A stretch of 64,000 nucleotides of DNA, from the NCBI RefSeq assembly GCF_003933245.1, contig NZ_QUSX01000001.1, positions 682,001 through 746,000 of the forward strand. Reading direction: 5' to 3'. The position numbers were made by a program, and so were the translations under genes. Below, piece by piece: positions 17,699 to 26,361 of the stretch (its first letter is position 1; each line of letters opens with the position of its first letter). Source of the DNA: Maribacter algicola (GTDB lineage Bacteria; Bacteroidota; Bacteroidia; Flavobacteriales; Flavobacteriaceae). The notes below the pieces were generated by a model. That model was not told the DNA's origin. It did not search any database and worked only from the letters and a program-made list of their open reading frames with translations.

Positions 17699-20600
17699 CT
17701 ATTCCGGCTTCAGTTCCGAATGAGTAATTGAGTTCTTTTTTTCGGAAAAAACCCTATTGCTCGTTTTCATGTCCGCATAGCGCGGATCGGGAATGTAATC
17801 CTCCTTTCGCATCTTGACCACCTCGATGCTCAAAAAATCGAACTCGCTCACCACCTTTCCGTAAAAGCGATAAATGCCCCTACCCCTAAAAAAGTACTTG
17901 GCCGCTACGGGCGGAAAAAGGACCGTATCGAAAACCATCCCCTGCTGATCCACCAATGTGGCAAAATGCATGCGCTTTCCTGTATGGGTACTCGTATTTT
18001 TCACCGTAACCAAATACCCATAAATGTCTATATAACCGTTTACATAATTCATTAAATCTTTACTCCCGTTGGTGTTTTTTGGAGGTTCCGCCAAGAGTTC
18101 GAACGGACTGCACAGACAAAAACCCAACAGTTCCAATTGGGTAAAGGCGTCCTCTTGATTACTGGTATGCAATTGAGGAATCTTAAAATTTTGATGTACG
18201 GCCGGAAAAAGCTTTGGATGTTCCAACTTTGTTCCTTTGTTCAAAAACAAATGGGCCTTCCACAATAATTGATGCTTGTTGATTCCCGTAAACCGGAATG
18301 CATCGATCCGTATGAGAATACTTATCTGTTCTATGGATATGACCACACGATCCAAAAAATCCTCCAAGGAGGCAAACTTCCCTTCCCGAGTCCTTTCCCT
18401 TAGGATACGTTCCGCAACCCTGCTTTCCAAATCCCGCAAATAGCCCAGTCCCAAGTAAATAGATTTGCCATAAATAACATTGTTATGGTTGCTTTTATTA
18501 ACACACGGTGGATGAATTGTCGCCCCCAGCATCCGGGCTTCGTGCACATAGAATTCCGCACGGTAGAAACCTCCTCCGTTATTGAGAACCGCCACCATAT
18601 ACTCCAACGGATAATAGGCCCTTAAAAACAGGGTTTGATAGCTTTCCACTGCGTATGAGGCAGAATGCCCTTTTGCAAAGGCATAGCCGGCAAAACTGGC
18701 TATCTGCTCCCAAACCTCAAAAATAACACTATCCGGTTCTCCCTTTTTTCGGCAATTTTCGATAAATTTTAAACGTACCTTTTCAAATTCTTCCCGCGAG
18801 CGAAACTTTCCGCTCATCCCTCGTCGTAACACATCGGCTTCGCCCAAATCAAGGTCGGCAAAATAATGGGCTACTTTGATTACATCTTCCTGATACACCA
18901 TGACCCCGTAGGTCTCCGGCATAATATTTAGCATCACGGGATGTGCCTTCTCTGCTGTTCTCCCCTTTTCCCTATGCCTGAGTATATATTCACGCATCAT
19001 ACCGCTTTTGGCTACCCCGGGCCTAATGATGGAACTGGCGGCCACAAGGCCCAGATAATTATCCACCTCCAATTTTTTCAATAACATTCGCATGGCGGGG
19101 GATTCTACATAAAAACATCCCATGCATTGGGCCGTCTTGATAAGGTTGTTGATTCTGGGGTCCTTTTTGAACTTTTTGACATCGTGGATGTCGATTTCTT
19201 CGGTATTGCCAATACGGTTATAGGCGATGATCTCCAAGGACTCCTTGATCTTTGACAATCCCCTTTGACCCAAAATATCGAACTTATACAATCCTACATC
19301 CTCAGCTATGACCATATCAAACTGTGTGGTAGGAAACCCTTTAGGGGGCAAATGCGTGGCCGAAAACCAATGTATGGGCCTTTCACTGATCAAAATACCT
19401 CCAGCGTGAATGCTTAGATAATTGGGCATTCCCATGATCAACCTACCATATTTCAACACCAACCGTGCCACCTCATCAAGCTTTCCCGGATCGAACCTTC
19501 CTTCGGCGAGAAAATCGATTTCGTTTTTAGGAAGTCCAAATACCTTCCCCAACTCACGGATAACGCCCCTTTCCTTAAAAGTAACGTAGGTACCCAAAAG
19601 GGCCACATGCTCAAAACGGTCAAATATATATTGGGTCATCACCGGTCGATCATGGTGTGAAAAATCGATATCAAAATCCGGGGGGTTGGTTCGATAGAGG
19701 TTTATGAAGCGCTCAAAATATAGGTCGAGTTCCATGGGGTCCACATCGGTAATCCGCAATAAATAAGCTACAATACTATTCGCGCCACTACCCCTGCCCA
19801 CATAAAAGAATCCGCGTTTTCGTGCATAGGAAACAATATCCCAATTGATCAGGAAATAGGAAACAAAACCTTTTTCCTTGATCAGCCCCAACTCCTTCTT
19901 CAAACGCTCCATGATTTCCTCCCCCACTTCCTGGTAACGATACGGCAAGCCTTCGAGACACAAGCGCTCGATCATCCGCTCGTCCTCTTCCTTGGAACCC
20001 GTGTAGGTTTGTAGGTTCTGGGAAATTCGTTCCTTGGAAAAATCAAAAGAGATGGAACAGGTATTCAACAACTTTTCCGTGTTTTCAAGAATAAAGGAGT
20101 ATTCAGAAAAGGCCGCTACTAAATTTTTAATAGGATACATTTTTTCATCCTCGTTGCCTTCCTCCGTTTTGTCCAATTTGCTTAACAGCATATTATTGTC
20201 AATGGCCCTTAACAATCTATGGGCATTGAAATCGCCCTTATTCCGGAAGGTCACCGGTTGTTGCACCACCAACTTGTCCCTCAATTCCCTTATCCTCGAA
20301 AATGGCAACTTCCGTAAGTCGGCAATCGATATTCCTATAAACTCGTGTGCCTCAAAATGTACTAGTTCATTGAGCAGGACCTTTTCAAAAGGATATACCA
20401 CATAGGCATTTTGAAAGCGTGGGGCCCGGAAGGGAAATTCCTTTTCCTCATGAAGATGTTTGGATAGGAAATTGTTCAATTCCAAATAACCTTCGTTGTT
20501 TTTGGCAATACCTATAAAACAATAATCCACACCATTCCTAAAATCAACCCCCAATAGGGGACTCACATCGTATTCAGGGGCCTTACGTACAAAATTCAGC

Positions 20601-20809
20601 GCAGCGGACGTGTTGTTGATATCTGTGAGCACCAATTTTGTTACCCCGTTCTTTTGGGCCAGGTCCAATAGTTCCTCCTCGGAAAAGGTTCCGTAGCGCA
20701 AACTGTAATATGTGTGACAGTTTAAATAGATAGTTGTTCGTTTTTCGTTGTTTGTTGTTGGTTGTTGGTTGTTGGTTGTTGGTTGTTGGTTGTTGGTAAT
20801 CAATAACAT
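17699..20809 (-). CDS. dnaE: DNA polymerase III alpha subunit, second/error-prone (DnaE2-like) type
   Basis: 1036 aa, shorter than replicative DnaE (~1160) and close to DnaE2. A PHP domain starts at about residue 28 (YLNCHTYYSLRYG). The motif that usually reads LTDH is LTDI here (residues 61-64), so metal binding and proofreading are probably lost. Palm catalytic residues are intact: Asp380 and Asp382 (PDFDIDF) and Asp511 (KFDILG). A C-terminal OB-fold spans about residues 930-1010. It follows dinB on the same strand (41 bp gap), the usual Bacteroidota translesion pair. The first 25 residues (NNQQPTT repeats) come from a heptamer repeat; homologs I recall begin with Met at the position of Ile27 here, so the native start may be lost or altered. 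Confidence 0.9.
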   Translation of the reverse strand: MLLITNNQQPTTNNQQPTTNNEKRTTIYLNCHTYYSLRYGTFSEEELLDLAQKNGVTKLVLTDINNTSAALNFVRKAPEYDVSPLLGVDFRNGVDYCFIGIAKNNEGYLELNNFLSKHLHEEKEFPFRAPRFQNAYVVYPFEKVLLNELVHFEAHEFIGISIADLRKLPFSRIRELRDKLVVQQPVTFRNKGDFNAHRLLRAIDNNMLLSKLDKTEEGNEDEKMYPIKNLVAAFSEYSFILENTEKLLNTCSISFDFSKERISQNLQTYTGSKEEDERMIERLCLEGLPYRYQEVGEEIMERLKKELGLIKEKGFVSYFLINWDIVSYARKRGFFYVGRGSGANSIVAYLLRITDVDPMELDLYFERFINLYRTNPPDFDIDFSHHDRPVMTQYIFDRFEHVALLGTYVTFKERGVIRELGKVFGLPKNEIDFLAEGRFDPGKLDEVARLVLKYGRLIMGMPNYLSIHAGGILISERPIHWFSATHLPPKGFPTTQFDMVIAEDVGLYKFDILGQRGLSKIKESLEIIAYNRIGNTEEIDIHDVKKFKKDPRINNLIKTAQCMGCFYVESPAMRMLLKKLEVDNYLGLVAASSIIRPGVAKSGMMREYILRHREKGRTAEKAHPVMLNIMPETYGVMVYQEDVIKVAHYFADLDLGEADVLRRGMSGKFRSREEFEKVRLKFIENCRKKGEPDSVIFEVWEQIASFAGYAFAKGHSASYAVESYQTLFLRAYYPLEYMVAVLNNGGGFYRAEFYVHEARMLGATIHPPCVNKSNHNNVIYGKSIYLGLGYLRDLESRVAERILRERTREGKFASLEDFLDRVVISIEQISILIRIDAFRFTGINKHQLLWKAHLFLNKGTKLEHPKLFPAVHQNFKIPQLHTSNQEDAFTQLELLGFCLCSPFELLAEPPKNTNGSKDLMNYVNGYIDIYGYLVTVKNTSTHTGKRMHFATLVDQQGMVFDTVLFPPVAAKYFFRGRGIYRFYGKVVSEFDFLSIEVVKMRKEDYIPDPRYADMKTSNRVFSEKKNSITHSELKPE
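20754..20795. repeat. Six-copy GTTGTTG heptamer tandem repeat in the dnaE 5' end
   Basis: Six perfect, adjacent copies of GTTGTTG (CAACAAC on the coding strand), lying between the only usable ATG (complement of 20807-20809) and the conserved start of the PHP domain. The unit length is not a multiple of three, so gain or loss of one or two copies changes the reading frame. A degenerate AAC/TAAC-rich tract continues at 20815-20850. Confidence 0.95.
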
Positions 20810-20850
20810 TTATTTCTAAAAACTAACAACTAAAAACCAATAACTAATTT

Positions 20851-22071
20851 TTACTGTTTCCTGTGTGCCAGTACAATCGGTGGCCGGCCATCAAACGGAT
20901 TGTGCATACGCCCAATGGTATTCTTTCCCATGGCGGAGGCACGGATGACACTTTTTTCCCCAAAGCGATTTCGAATATGGTCCATGGCATGGTACAAGTT
21001 CAACCGCTCCTCGGTATCGTCAAAAAGATTGATCTGATAATTGCCCGATACCAAATGACTGAACCGAATGCCAATAAGCCTCACCAATAACCTTCGGTTA
21101 TACAATACCCTGAACAACTCCAAAATTTTGGGAATCAAAATGTGATCGGCACTGGTATAGGGTATCCGTAACTGTTTGGAGTAGGTGTTAAAATCGGAAT
21201 AACGAATCTTTACCGTAATACAGGCCGTTAATTTTTCTCCCCTACGAAGCTGGTAGGCCAAATTCTCCGTCATGGCAATAAGGATACCCTTCAGCTTTGC
21301 CACGTCAATGGTATCCTGATCAAAGGTACGTTCAGTAGAAATAGACTTTCGCTCACAAAAGGGAACCACTGGGGAATGATCTATTCCGTTGGCCCTTTTC
21401 CAAATGACACGGCCGTTTTTTCCCAACACCCTCTGCATAACATCCATAGGCATTTCCTGTATGGTCCGTACCTTTCGCAACCCAAGGTTTCGAAGGGTCT
21501 GATACGTCTTATCCCCTACCATGGGAATCTTTTTTATGGAGAGCGGCGCCAAAAAAGGCTTTTCCAGTCCATAATCTATTTTTAATTGATTGTTGGGCTT
21601 CGCCTCGTTGGTCGCCACTTTGGAAACCACCTTGTTCACGGATAGGCCAAAGGAAATAGGAAGCCCTGTTTCTTTCGTAATCCTATGCCTCAATTCCGAT
21701 GCATATTTATAGGCACCAAAAAAACGGTCCATCCCTGTAAGATCCGCATAGAATTCATCGATACTGGACTTTTCAAAAAGGGGCACACTCTCCTTGATAA
21801 TATCAGTGACCACATCTGAAAATTGACTGTAGGTGCCTGCGTTTCCCCTAATCTGCACCGCTTCGGGGCAAAGTTCCTTGGCCATTTTCATGGGCATGCC
21901 GGAATGTACACCATATCCACGGGTCTCATAACTACATGCCGCTACCACGCCACGGTCACTCAGCCCGCCCACAAGAATGGGTTTCTTCAGCAGTTTACTG
22001 TCAAGCCTGCGCTCTACGGACACAAAAAACGTATCCAAATCCAAATGTAAAATCGTCTTGTCCATCATCAA
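20851..22071 (-). CDS. dinB: DNA polymerase IV (Y-family translesion polymerase)
   Basis: 406 aa. Y-family motifs are complete: Asp11 in DLDTFFVSVE, and Asp105-Glu106 in SSIDEFYADLT, for the two catalytic metals. Little-finger domain from about residue 240. A sliding-clamp-binding QINLF lies at residues 346-350, so the enzyme should be recruited by the beta clamp. It bypasses lesions in the cytoplasm and probably hands over to the adjacent DnaE-like polymerase. Start chosen at the first Met of MMMDKT. A LexA/UmuD-like gene is not present next to it. Two palindromes 20-50 bp upstream may be its operator. Confidence 0.95.
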   Translation of the reverse strand: MMMDKTILHLDLDTFFVSVERRLDSKLLKKPILVGGLSDRGVVAACSYETRGYGVHSGMPMKMAKELCPEAVQIRGNAGTYSQFSDVVTDIIKESVPLFEKSSIDEFYADLTGMDRFFGAYKYASELRHRITKETGLPISFGLSVNKVVSKVATNEAKPNNQLKIDYGLEKPFLAPLSIKKIPMVGDKTYQTLRNLGLRKVRTIQEMPMDVMQRVLGKNGRVIWKRANGIDHSPVVPFCERKSISTERTFDQDTIDVAKLKGILIAMTENLAYQLRRGEKLTACITVKIRYSDFNTYSKQLRIPYTSADHILIPKILELFRVLYNRRLLVRLIGIRFSHLVSGNYQINLFDDTEERLNLYHAMDHIRNRFGEKSVIRASAMGKNTIGRMHNPFDGRPPIVLAHRKQ

Positions 22072-22091
22072 TCAAAAAGGAAAACTAATTT

Positions 22092-22124
22092 ATGGATTAA
22101 ATCCATATTATTGGAAATATTCCA
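22092..22124. promoter_or_regulatory. Tandem TGGA-N5-TCCA palindromes between dinB and the DUF1080 gene
   Basis: Two 13-bp inverted repeats with the same half-sites, TGGAttaaaTCCA (22093-22105, extendable to 15 bp) and TGGAaatatTCCA (22112-22124), centred 19 bp apart. They lie in the divergent spacer, 20-52 bp from the dinB start and 60-95 bp from the DUF1080 start. The arrangement fits a dimeric repressor binding two adjacent sites. Which gene is controlled is unknown. Confidence 0.5.
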
Positions 22125-22186
22125 TAAATTATTTTTGTAGCTAGCGATAGATTATTGCTACATTTAAAATCAAATACTGAAACACA

Positions 22187-23005
22187 ATGAAGTACATAAT
22201 CAACCTTATTAAAACACTCTCATTTATAGGCCTGGTTTTTCTAACAAGCTGTAAGGAGAAAAAAGAGGAAAATGGAACTATGCAGCCTGAGGATGCCCAA
22301 AACCAATGGATACCTATTTTCAATGGTGAAGACCTCAACGGTTGGACCATGAAGATAAGCGGATATCCATTAGGAAAAAATTTCGGGAATACTTTTAGGG
22401 TGGAGGACAGTATCTTAAAAATACGCTATAACGCATACGGCCCCGAATTTGGCGAGCGCTTCGGTGCACTTTTCTATGATAAGGAATTGTCCAATTACCG
22501 GTTAAAAGTAGAATATCGGTTTGTGGGCGAAACCGCTCCCGGTGCCCCGGAATGGGGCTATAGGGACAGTGGGGTACAAATACACACCCAACCGCCCAGC
22601 ACCGTTGAATTGAACCAAGGTTTTCCCATTTGTCTGGAGTACAATCTGCACGGGGGCAATGGTACCGATGAACGGCCCTTAGGCGCTATTTGCGGTATAG
22701 GTATGAAGGTAGAGATAGATGGGAAACGAAGCGACCTGTTCTGCAACCCGGCCAAAGTGGCCAAAACCTTCCACGGAGATCAATGGATAACGGTTGAAAT
22801 TGATGTACAAGACGGAAAAATGAAGCATTTTGTGAACGGGGAGGAAATCATGAGCTATACAAATCCCGTATATGATCCAGAAAACGAATTTGCAAGGGCC
22901 TTTATCAAGGAAGGTGATTCCACGGTAAAAAGTGGCTATATTTCCCTGCAATCCAACAGTCACCCCATCGATTTTAGAAAAATAGAACTTTTACCATACA
23001 ACTAG
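22187..23005 (+). CDS. DUF1080 (3-keto-disaccharide hydrolase-like) lipoprotein
   Basis: 272 aa. Lipoprotein signal with Cys22 (FLTSC). The mature part is a concanavalin-like beta-sandwich of the DUF1080 family: WIPIFNGEDLNGWTMKISG near the start, DSGVQIHTQPP in the middle, and GYISLQSNSHPIDFRKIEL at the end. Members of this family occur with Gfo/Idh oxidoreductases, and some hydrolyse 3-keto-glycosides in the periplasm. That role is family knowledge and is supported by the Gfo/Idh gene 1 kb downstream. It is divergent from dinB and 16 bp upstream of the next gene. Confidence 0.88.
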   Translation: MKYIINLIKTLSFIGLVFLTSCKEKKEENGTMQPEDAQNQWIPIFNGEDLNGWTMKISGYPLGKNFGNTFRVEDSILKIRYNAYGPEFGERFGALFYDKELSNYRLKVEYRFVGETAPGAPEWGYRDSGVQIHTQPPSTVELNQGFPICLEYNLHGGNGTDERPLGAICGIGMKVEIDGKRSDLFCNPAKVAKTFHGDQWITVEIDVQDGKMKHFVNGEEIMSYTNPVYDPENEFARAFIKEGDSTVKSGYISLQSNSHPIDFRKIELLPYN

Positions 23006-23021
23006 CCCAAAAACTACCGTC

Positions 23022-23990
23022 ATGAAAGTATTGGTTTCCTTGAACTTTCCTCCCTTGGGTATAGACATGCTAAAAAAAGAAGGTTTGGATGTTACTGTTT
23101 GGATGAATGACATCCCCATGACCAGGGAACAACTCATCCAAGCCACCCAGAAACACGATGTATTATTGTCCTCAAGTATTTATACGTTGGATGCCGATTT
23201 TCTAGAACGGAACAAACATTTAAAGCTCATTTCACAGTTTGCCGTGGGCTATAACAATATCGATATAAAGAAAGCGGCAGAATTGGGCATTCCGGTTACC
23301 AATACGCCAAATGCCATGACCGATGCCACGGCCGACATCGCTTTTGGTCTGATGATGGCCGTCTCCAGAAAAATGTTCTATATGCATAAAAAAATCATAT
23401 CAGGGGATTGGGGACATTTTAGGCCACAAGCCAATTTAGGCATAGAACTAAAGGGAAAAACAGTGGGCATTTTGGGGATGGGACGAATAGGAAGTGCATT
23501 TGCCAAACGTTGCCATGGAGCTTATGACATGAATGTCATCTATCATAACAGGACACCCAACCCGGAGATGGAAAAAGAGCTAGATGCTAGTTATGTATCC
23601 TTTGAGGAATTATTGAAAGAAAGCGATGTACTATCCGTTCATGCCGGGCTTTCAAATGAAACAAAAGGACTTTTTAATGCCGATGCCTTTTCAAAAATGA
23701 AACCATCGGCCATTTTTATAAATACGGCCAGAGGAGGTCTTCACGATGAGAAAAGTCTCATCGACGCTTTGCAAAATCATGTCATCTGGGGCGCCGGTCT
23801 CGATGTTACCAACCCAGAGCCCATGAAGAAAAACAATCCCCTATTGCATATGGAAAATGTGGCGATCACTCCCCACATCGGTTCCGCAACCATAGAAGCT
23901 CGCAACGAAATGTCACGATTGGCAGCTTTGAACATCATTCAATTTTCAAAGGGAGAACCGTTGACCAATCTAGTTAACCCTGAAATATAA
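23022..23990 (+). CDS. D-isomer-specific 2-hydroxyacid dehydrogenase (glyoxylate/hydroxypyruvate reductase type)
   Basis: 322 aa, standard length. Rossmann motif GILGMGRIG at residues 149-157. Catalytic Arg237 (INTARGG), Glu266 and His285 (TPHIGSAT) are all present. It reduces glyoxylate/hydroxypyruvate-like 2-oxoacids with NAD(P)H in the cytoplasm. GyaR/GhrB-like; the exact substrate is not fixed by sequence. It lies 16 bp after the DUF1080 gene. Confidence 0.93.
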   Translation: MKVLVSLNFPPLGIDMLKKEGLDVTVWMNDIPMTREQLIQATQKHDVLLSSSIYTLDADFLERNKHLKLISQFAVGYNNIDIKKAAELGIPVTNTPNAMTDATADIAFGLMMAVSRKMFYMHKKIISGDWGHFRPQANLGIELKGKTVGILGMGRIGSAFAKRCHGAYDMNVIYHNRTPNPEMEKELDASYVSFEELLKESDVLSVHAGLSNETKGLFNADAFSKMKPSAIFINTARGGLHDEKSLIDALQNHVIWGAGLDVTNPEPMKKNNPLLHMENVAITPHIGSATIEARNEMSRLAALNIIQFSKGEPLTNLVNPEI

Positions 23991-24032
23991 ATTCTGATTG
24001 ATACCTCTCTTTTATGGGACCGGAAATAAATT

Positions 24033-25145
24033 TTAAATTTCGACCATAACTTTATCCCCACTTTTTGCCGCCTTAAAAATGGCATCGATGATTTTCATGT
24101 CCTTCACCCCTTCTTCCCCATCAACTGGCACTATAGGTTGTTTTCCCTCAAAAATAAGTTCCGCCATACCGTCCATTTGTAACGTTTGATGGGTATAGTG
24201 CGGCTGGTCCAGTTCACCCTTGTGAGTGCGTCCTTGAATGGGCCCGTACCCGGTGGATGGCTTCATTTCCATCCAGCCCTTGGTTCCAGTCATGAAGAAT
24301 CGGTCCAAATTGTTCATGTTATAAGTAGACAAACAATTGGCAACCGCCCCACTTGGAAAACCCATTTGAAACTGAATCGTCTCATCTACCCCTTCCTTAA
24401 ACTTCACCGGATCGGTCTTGGTTTCCTGTGCGGTCACCCAGATAGGGTCTTCACCAAGGATATACCTTGCCCCATTAATGGAGTAAATTCCAATATCCAT
24501 CATGGCACCGCCACCGGCAAGCTCCTTATTTAATCGCCATTGTGTGGGGTCTCCGATCACAAATCCGGACTGACCTTGAAAAAACTTTGGCTGACCAAAT
24601 TCGCCATCCTTCCGCATTTGGATAACATGCACCGTCTTGGGTTCAAAATGCATCCTATAACCGATCAACAATTTTACGTTGGCCGCCTTACAGGCATCCA
24701 CCATTCTTTGTCCTTCCTCGGCATTCACTCCCATCGGTTTTTCGCAAATAACGTGCTTTCCAGCCTTTGCCACCCGAATGGTCTGTTCACAATGAAGACC
24801 GTTCGGTGTAATTACATAGACTGCATCTATATCGTCATTATCTATTATGGCGTCAAAATTTTCGTAATTGTAACAGTTCTTTTTAGGGATACCGTATTTG
24901 GACTGCCAATCGGTAATTTTTGACGGCGTACCGCTAATCACACCCACCAATTTCGCCTTTTTACAATCACGCATGGCTTCCGCGACCCTGGTTCCATAAC
25001 TACCCAACCCCATAATGGCCACTCTTAAAACGGGACCATCATAATATTCTTTGGACGAAGCGAAAAGTTTTGTTGGATTACTCAGTAACGAAACGCCAAG
25101 GGATGAAACCGCTATATTTTCTATGAATTTTCTTCTTGTAGTCAT
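24033..25145 (-). CDS. Gfo/Idh/MocA-family oxidoreductase with twin-arginine-like signal
   Basis: 370 aa. The N-terminus TTRRKFIENIAVSSLGVSLL resembles a Tat signal (RRKF), suggesting export of the folded, cofactor-loaded enzyme. Rossmann motif GLGSYG at residues 46-51 and the catalytic Lys motif EKPMG at 135-139. A C-terminal beta-sheet dimer domain follows. Periplasmic members oxidise or hydrolyse sugars through 3-keto intermediates, which matches the DUF1080 lipoprotein nearby. Faces the hydroxyacid dehydrogenase convergently. Confidence 0.9.
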   Translation of the reverse strand: MTTRRKFIENIAVSSLGVSLLSNPTKLFASSKEYYDGPVLRVAIMGLGSYGTRVAEAMRDCKKAKLVGVISGTPSKITDWQSKYGIPKKNCYNYENFDAIIDNDDIDAVYVITPNGLHCEQTIRVAKAGKHVICEKPMGVNAEEGQRMVDACKAANVKLLIGYRMHFEPKTVHVIQMRKDGEFGQPKFFQGQSGFVIGDPTQWRLNKELAGGGAMMDIGIYSINGARYILGEDPIWVTAQETKTDPVKFKEGVDETIQFQMGFPSGAVANCLSTYNMNNLDRFFMTGTKGWMEMKPSTGYGPIQGRTHKGELDQPHYTHQTLQMDGMAELIFEGKQPIVPVDGEEGVKDMKIIDAIFKAAKSGDKVMVEI

Positions 25146-25362
25146 TGTAAGGATGTTTATTTCTATGTCCCATAAAAATAGTGTTTTAAAAAATACAAGG
25201 CCATTATCCCCTCTCCAATATTTCCAACTGACAATAGACCAAACCTTTTAGGTTTAACCTGACCCAACATTTTTGAGGAATTGGCGTTATACTTACGACC
25301 AGATGTTTTTATAGCTTTATTCAACATAACAAAGTGCTACTATTTTGATTTTCAGATTATAC

Positions 25363-26256
25363 ATGAAATCCTTTCTAATTACATTATTGTTTTGTTTCAA
25401 TTGTACTATTGGCAATTCACAGGAAGGCAAATCCAGCATTCAGATAACGAACCCAGACCAAAGCACGGTTTGGTCCATACCGCAGGAGGTTTCCTTGGAA
25501 TGGATTACCCAAAATATTGGTCAGGATAAGTCCATTCGGTTTTTTCTAGTACGTAACGAAATGGTGGTACAGGAACTGGGGTCCTTTAAAAACACGGGTA
25601 TGGCCAGCGGAATAGGACTGGCAAAGAATATTGGATCCGGAAACCAATATCAAGTAGTGGGCATTGAACTGTTTCCAGACGACAAATACAACATTGCCAA
25701 GTTCGTAACCCCATTTTTTTCAATTACTAATAAAGCATCGGACGAGCGGAATAAAAAGCGGGAAGAAGCGCAAGAGACAAAGCGGGAATTGACCCGAAAG
25801 GAAAAACGAGAACTTAGAAAAAAACAAAGGGATAAAAGAGATAAGATCCAGGCGATTTCCTCCAATACGACGAGTAATCCGCCTAAAAAGGAAAATCCGG
25901 TTAGGGCCGAGTTCGAGGGCAGGAAAATTTCCTACACTGAAGAGCTTTCCTTTGACAGTGAGGATATTACCATAAAAATTTGGGACCATGGAAGACAGGA
26001 TGGGGACATTGTATCCATATACCTAAATGGTTCACCGGTCGTATCCAAACACTATTTGACCTATTACAAGCGCGAATTTAAGGTGAAGCTTAATCCGAAT
26101 AAATCCAATGATTTGTTCCTTTATGCGCACAATTTGGGCGATGCCCCTCCCAATACGGTTTCCGTGGAAATTTCGGATGGGTCAAAATCCGAAAACTTAA
26201 TTTTGAACTCGGACCTCCAGAGTTGTGAAGCTGTGATGATCAGCGTGAACAAGTAA
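25363..26256 (+). CDS. Secreted protein with Kre9/KNH-like Ig domain
   Basis: 297 aa from the ATG at 25363; an upstream TTG would only add MIFRLY before the signal peptide. Signal peptide MKSFLITLLFCFNCTIGNSQ. Residues about 24-125 (ITNPDQSTVWSIPQEVSLEW) match the Ser-Thr-rich GPI-anchored/Kre9-KNH Ig-like fold seen in many bacterial secreted proteins. Then comes a very charged linker (KREEAQETKRELTRKEKR), likely helical, and a C-terminal beta-rich domain about 90 residues long. Probably a cell-surface binding protein; target unknown. Confidence 0.7.
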   Translation: MKSFLITLLFCFNCTIGNSQEGKSSIQITNPDQSTVWSIPQEVSLEWITQNIGQDKSIRFFLVRNEMVVQELGSFKNTGMASGIGLAKNIGSGNQYQVVGIELFPDDKYNIAKFVTPFFSITNKASDERNKKREEAQETKRELTRKEKRELRKKQRDKRDKIQAISSNTTSNPPKKENPVRAEFEGRKISYTEELSFDSEDITIKIWDHGRQDGDIVSIYLNGSPVVSKHYLTYYKREFKVKLNPNKSNDLFLYAHNLGDAPPNTVSVEISDGSKSENLILNSDLQSCEAVMISVNK

Positions 26257-26361
26257 AGCCAACTCTAACCCTTTATTCCCCTTTACAAACAAAACAAGTA
26301 AGGTTTCCTGTTTGGTGTAATTAAAATGTACTTTTATAAAAGGTACATAATACAGATTACC

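Noticed and set aside
17454..17723. Plus-strand frame of 89 codons
   Set aside because: Atypical composition, no signal or motif, and it runs into the 3' end of dnaE on the other strand.
20754..20795. CRISPR or rRNA-like repeat
   Set aside because: Perfect 7-bp units without spacers; it is a simple tandem repeat.
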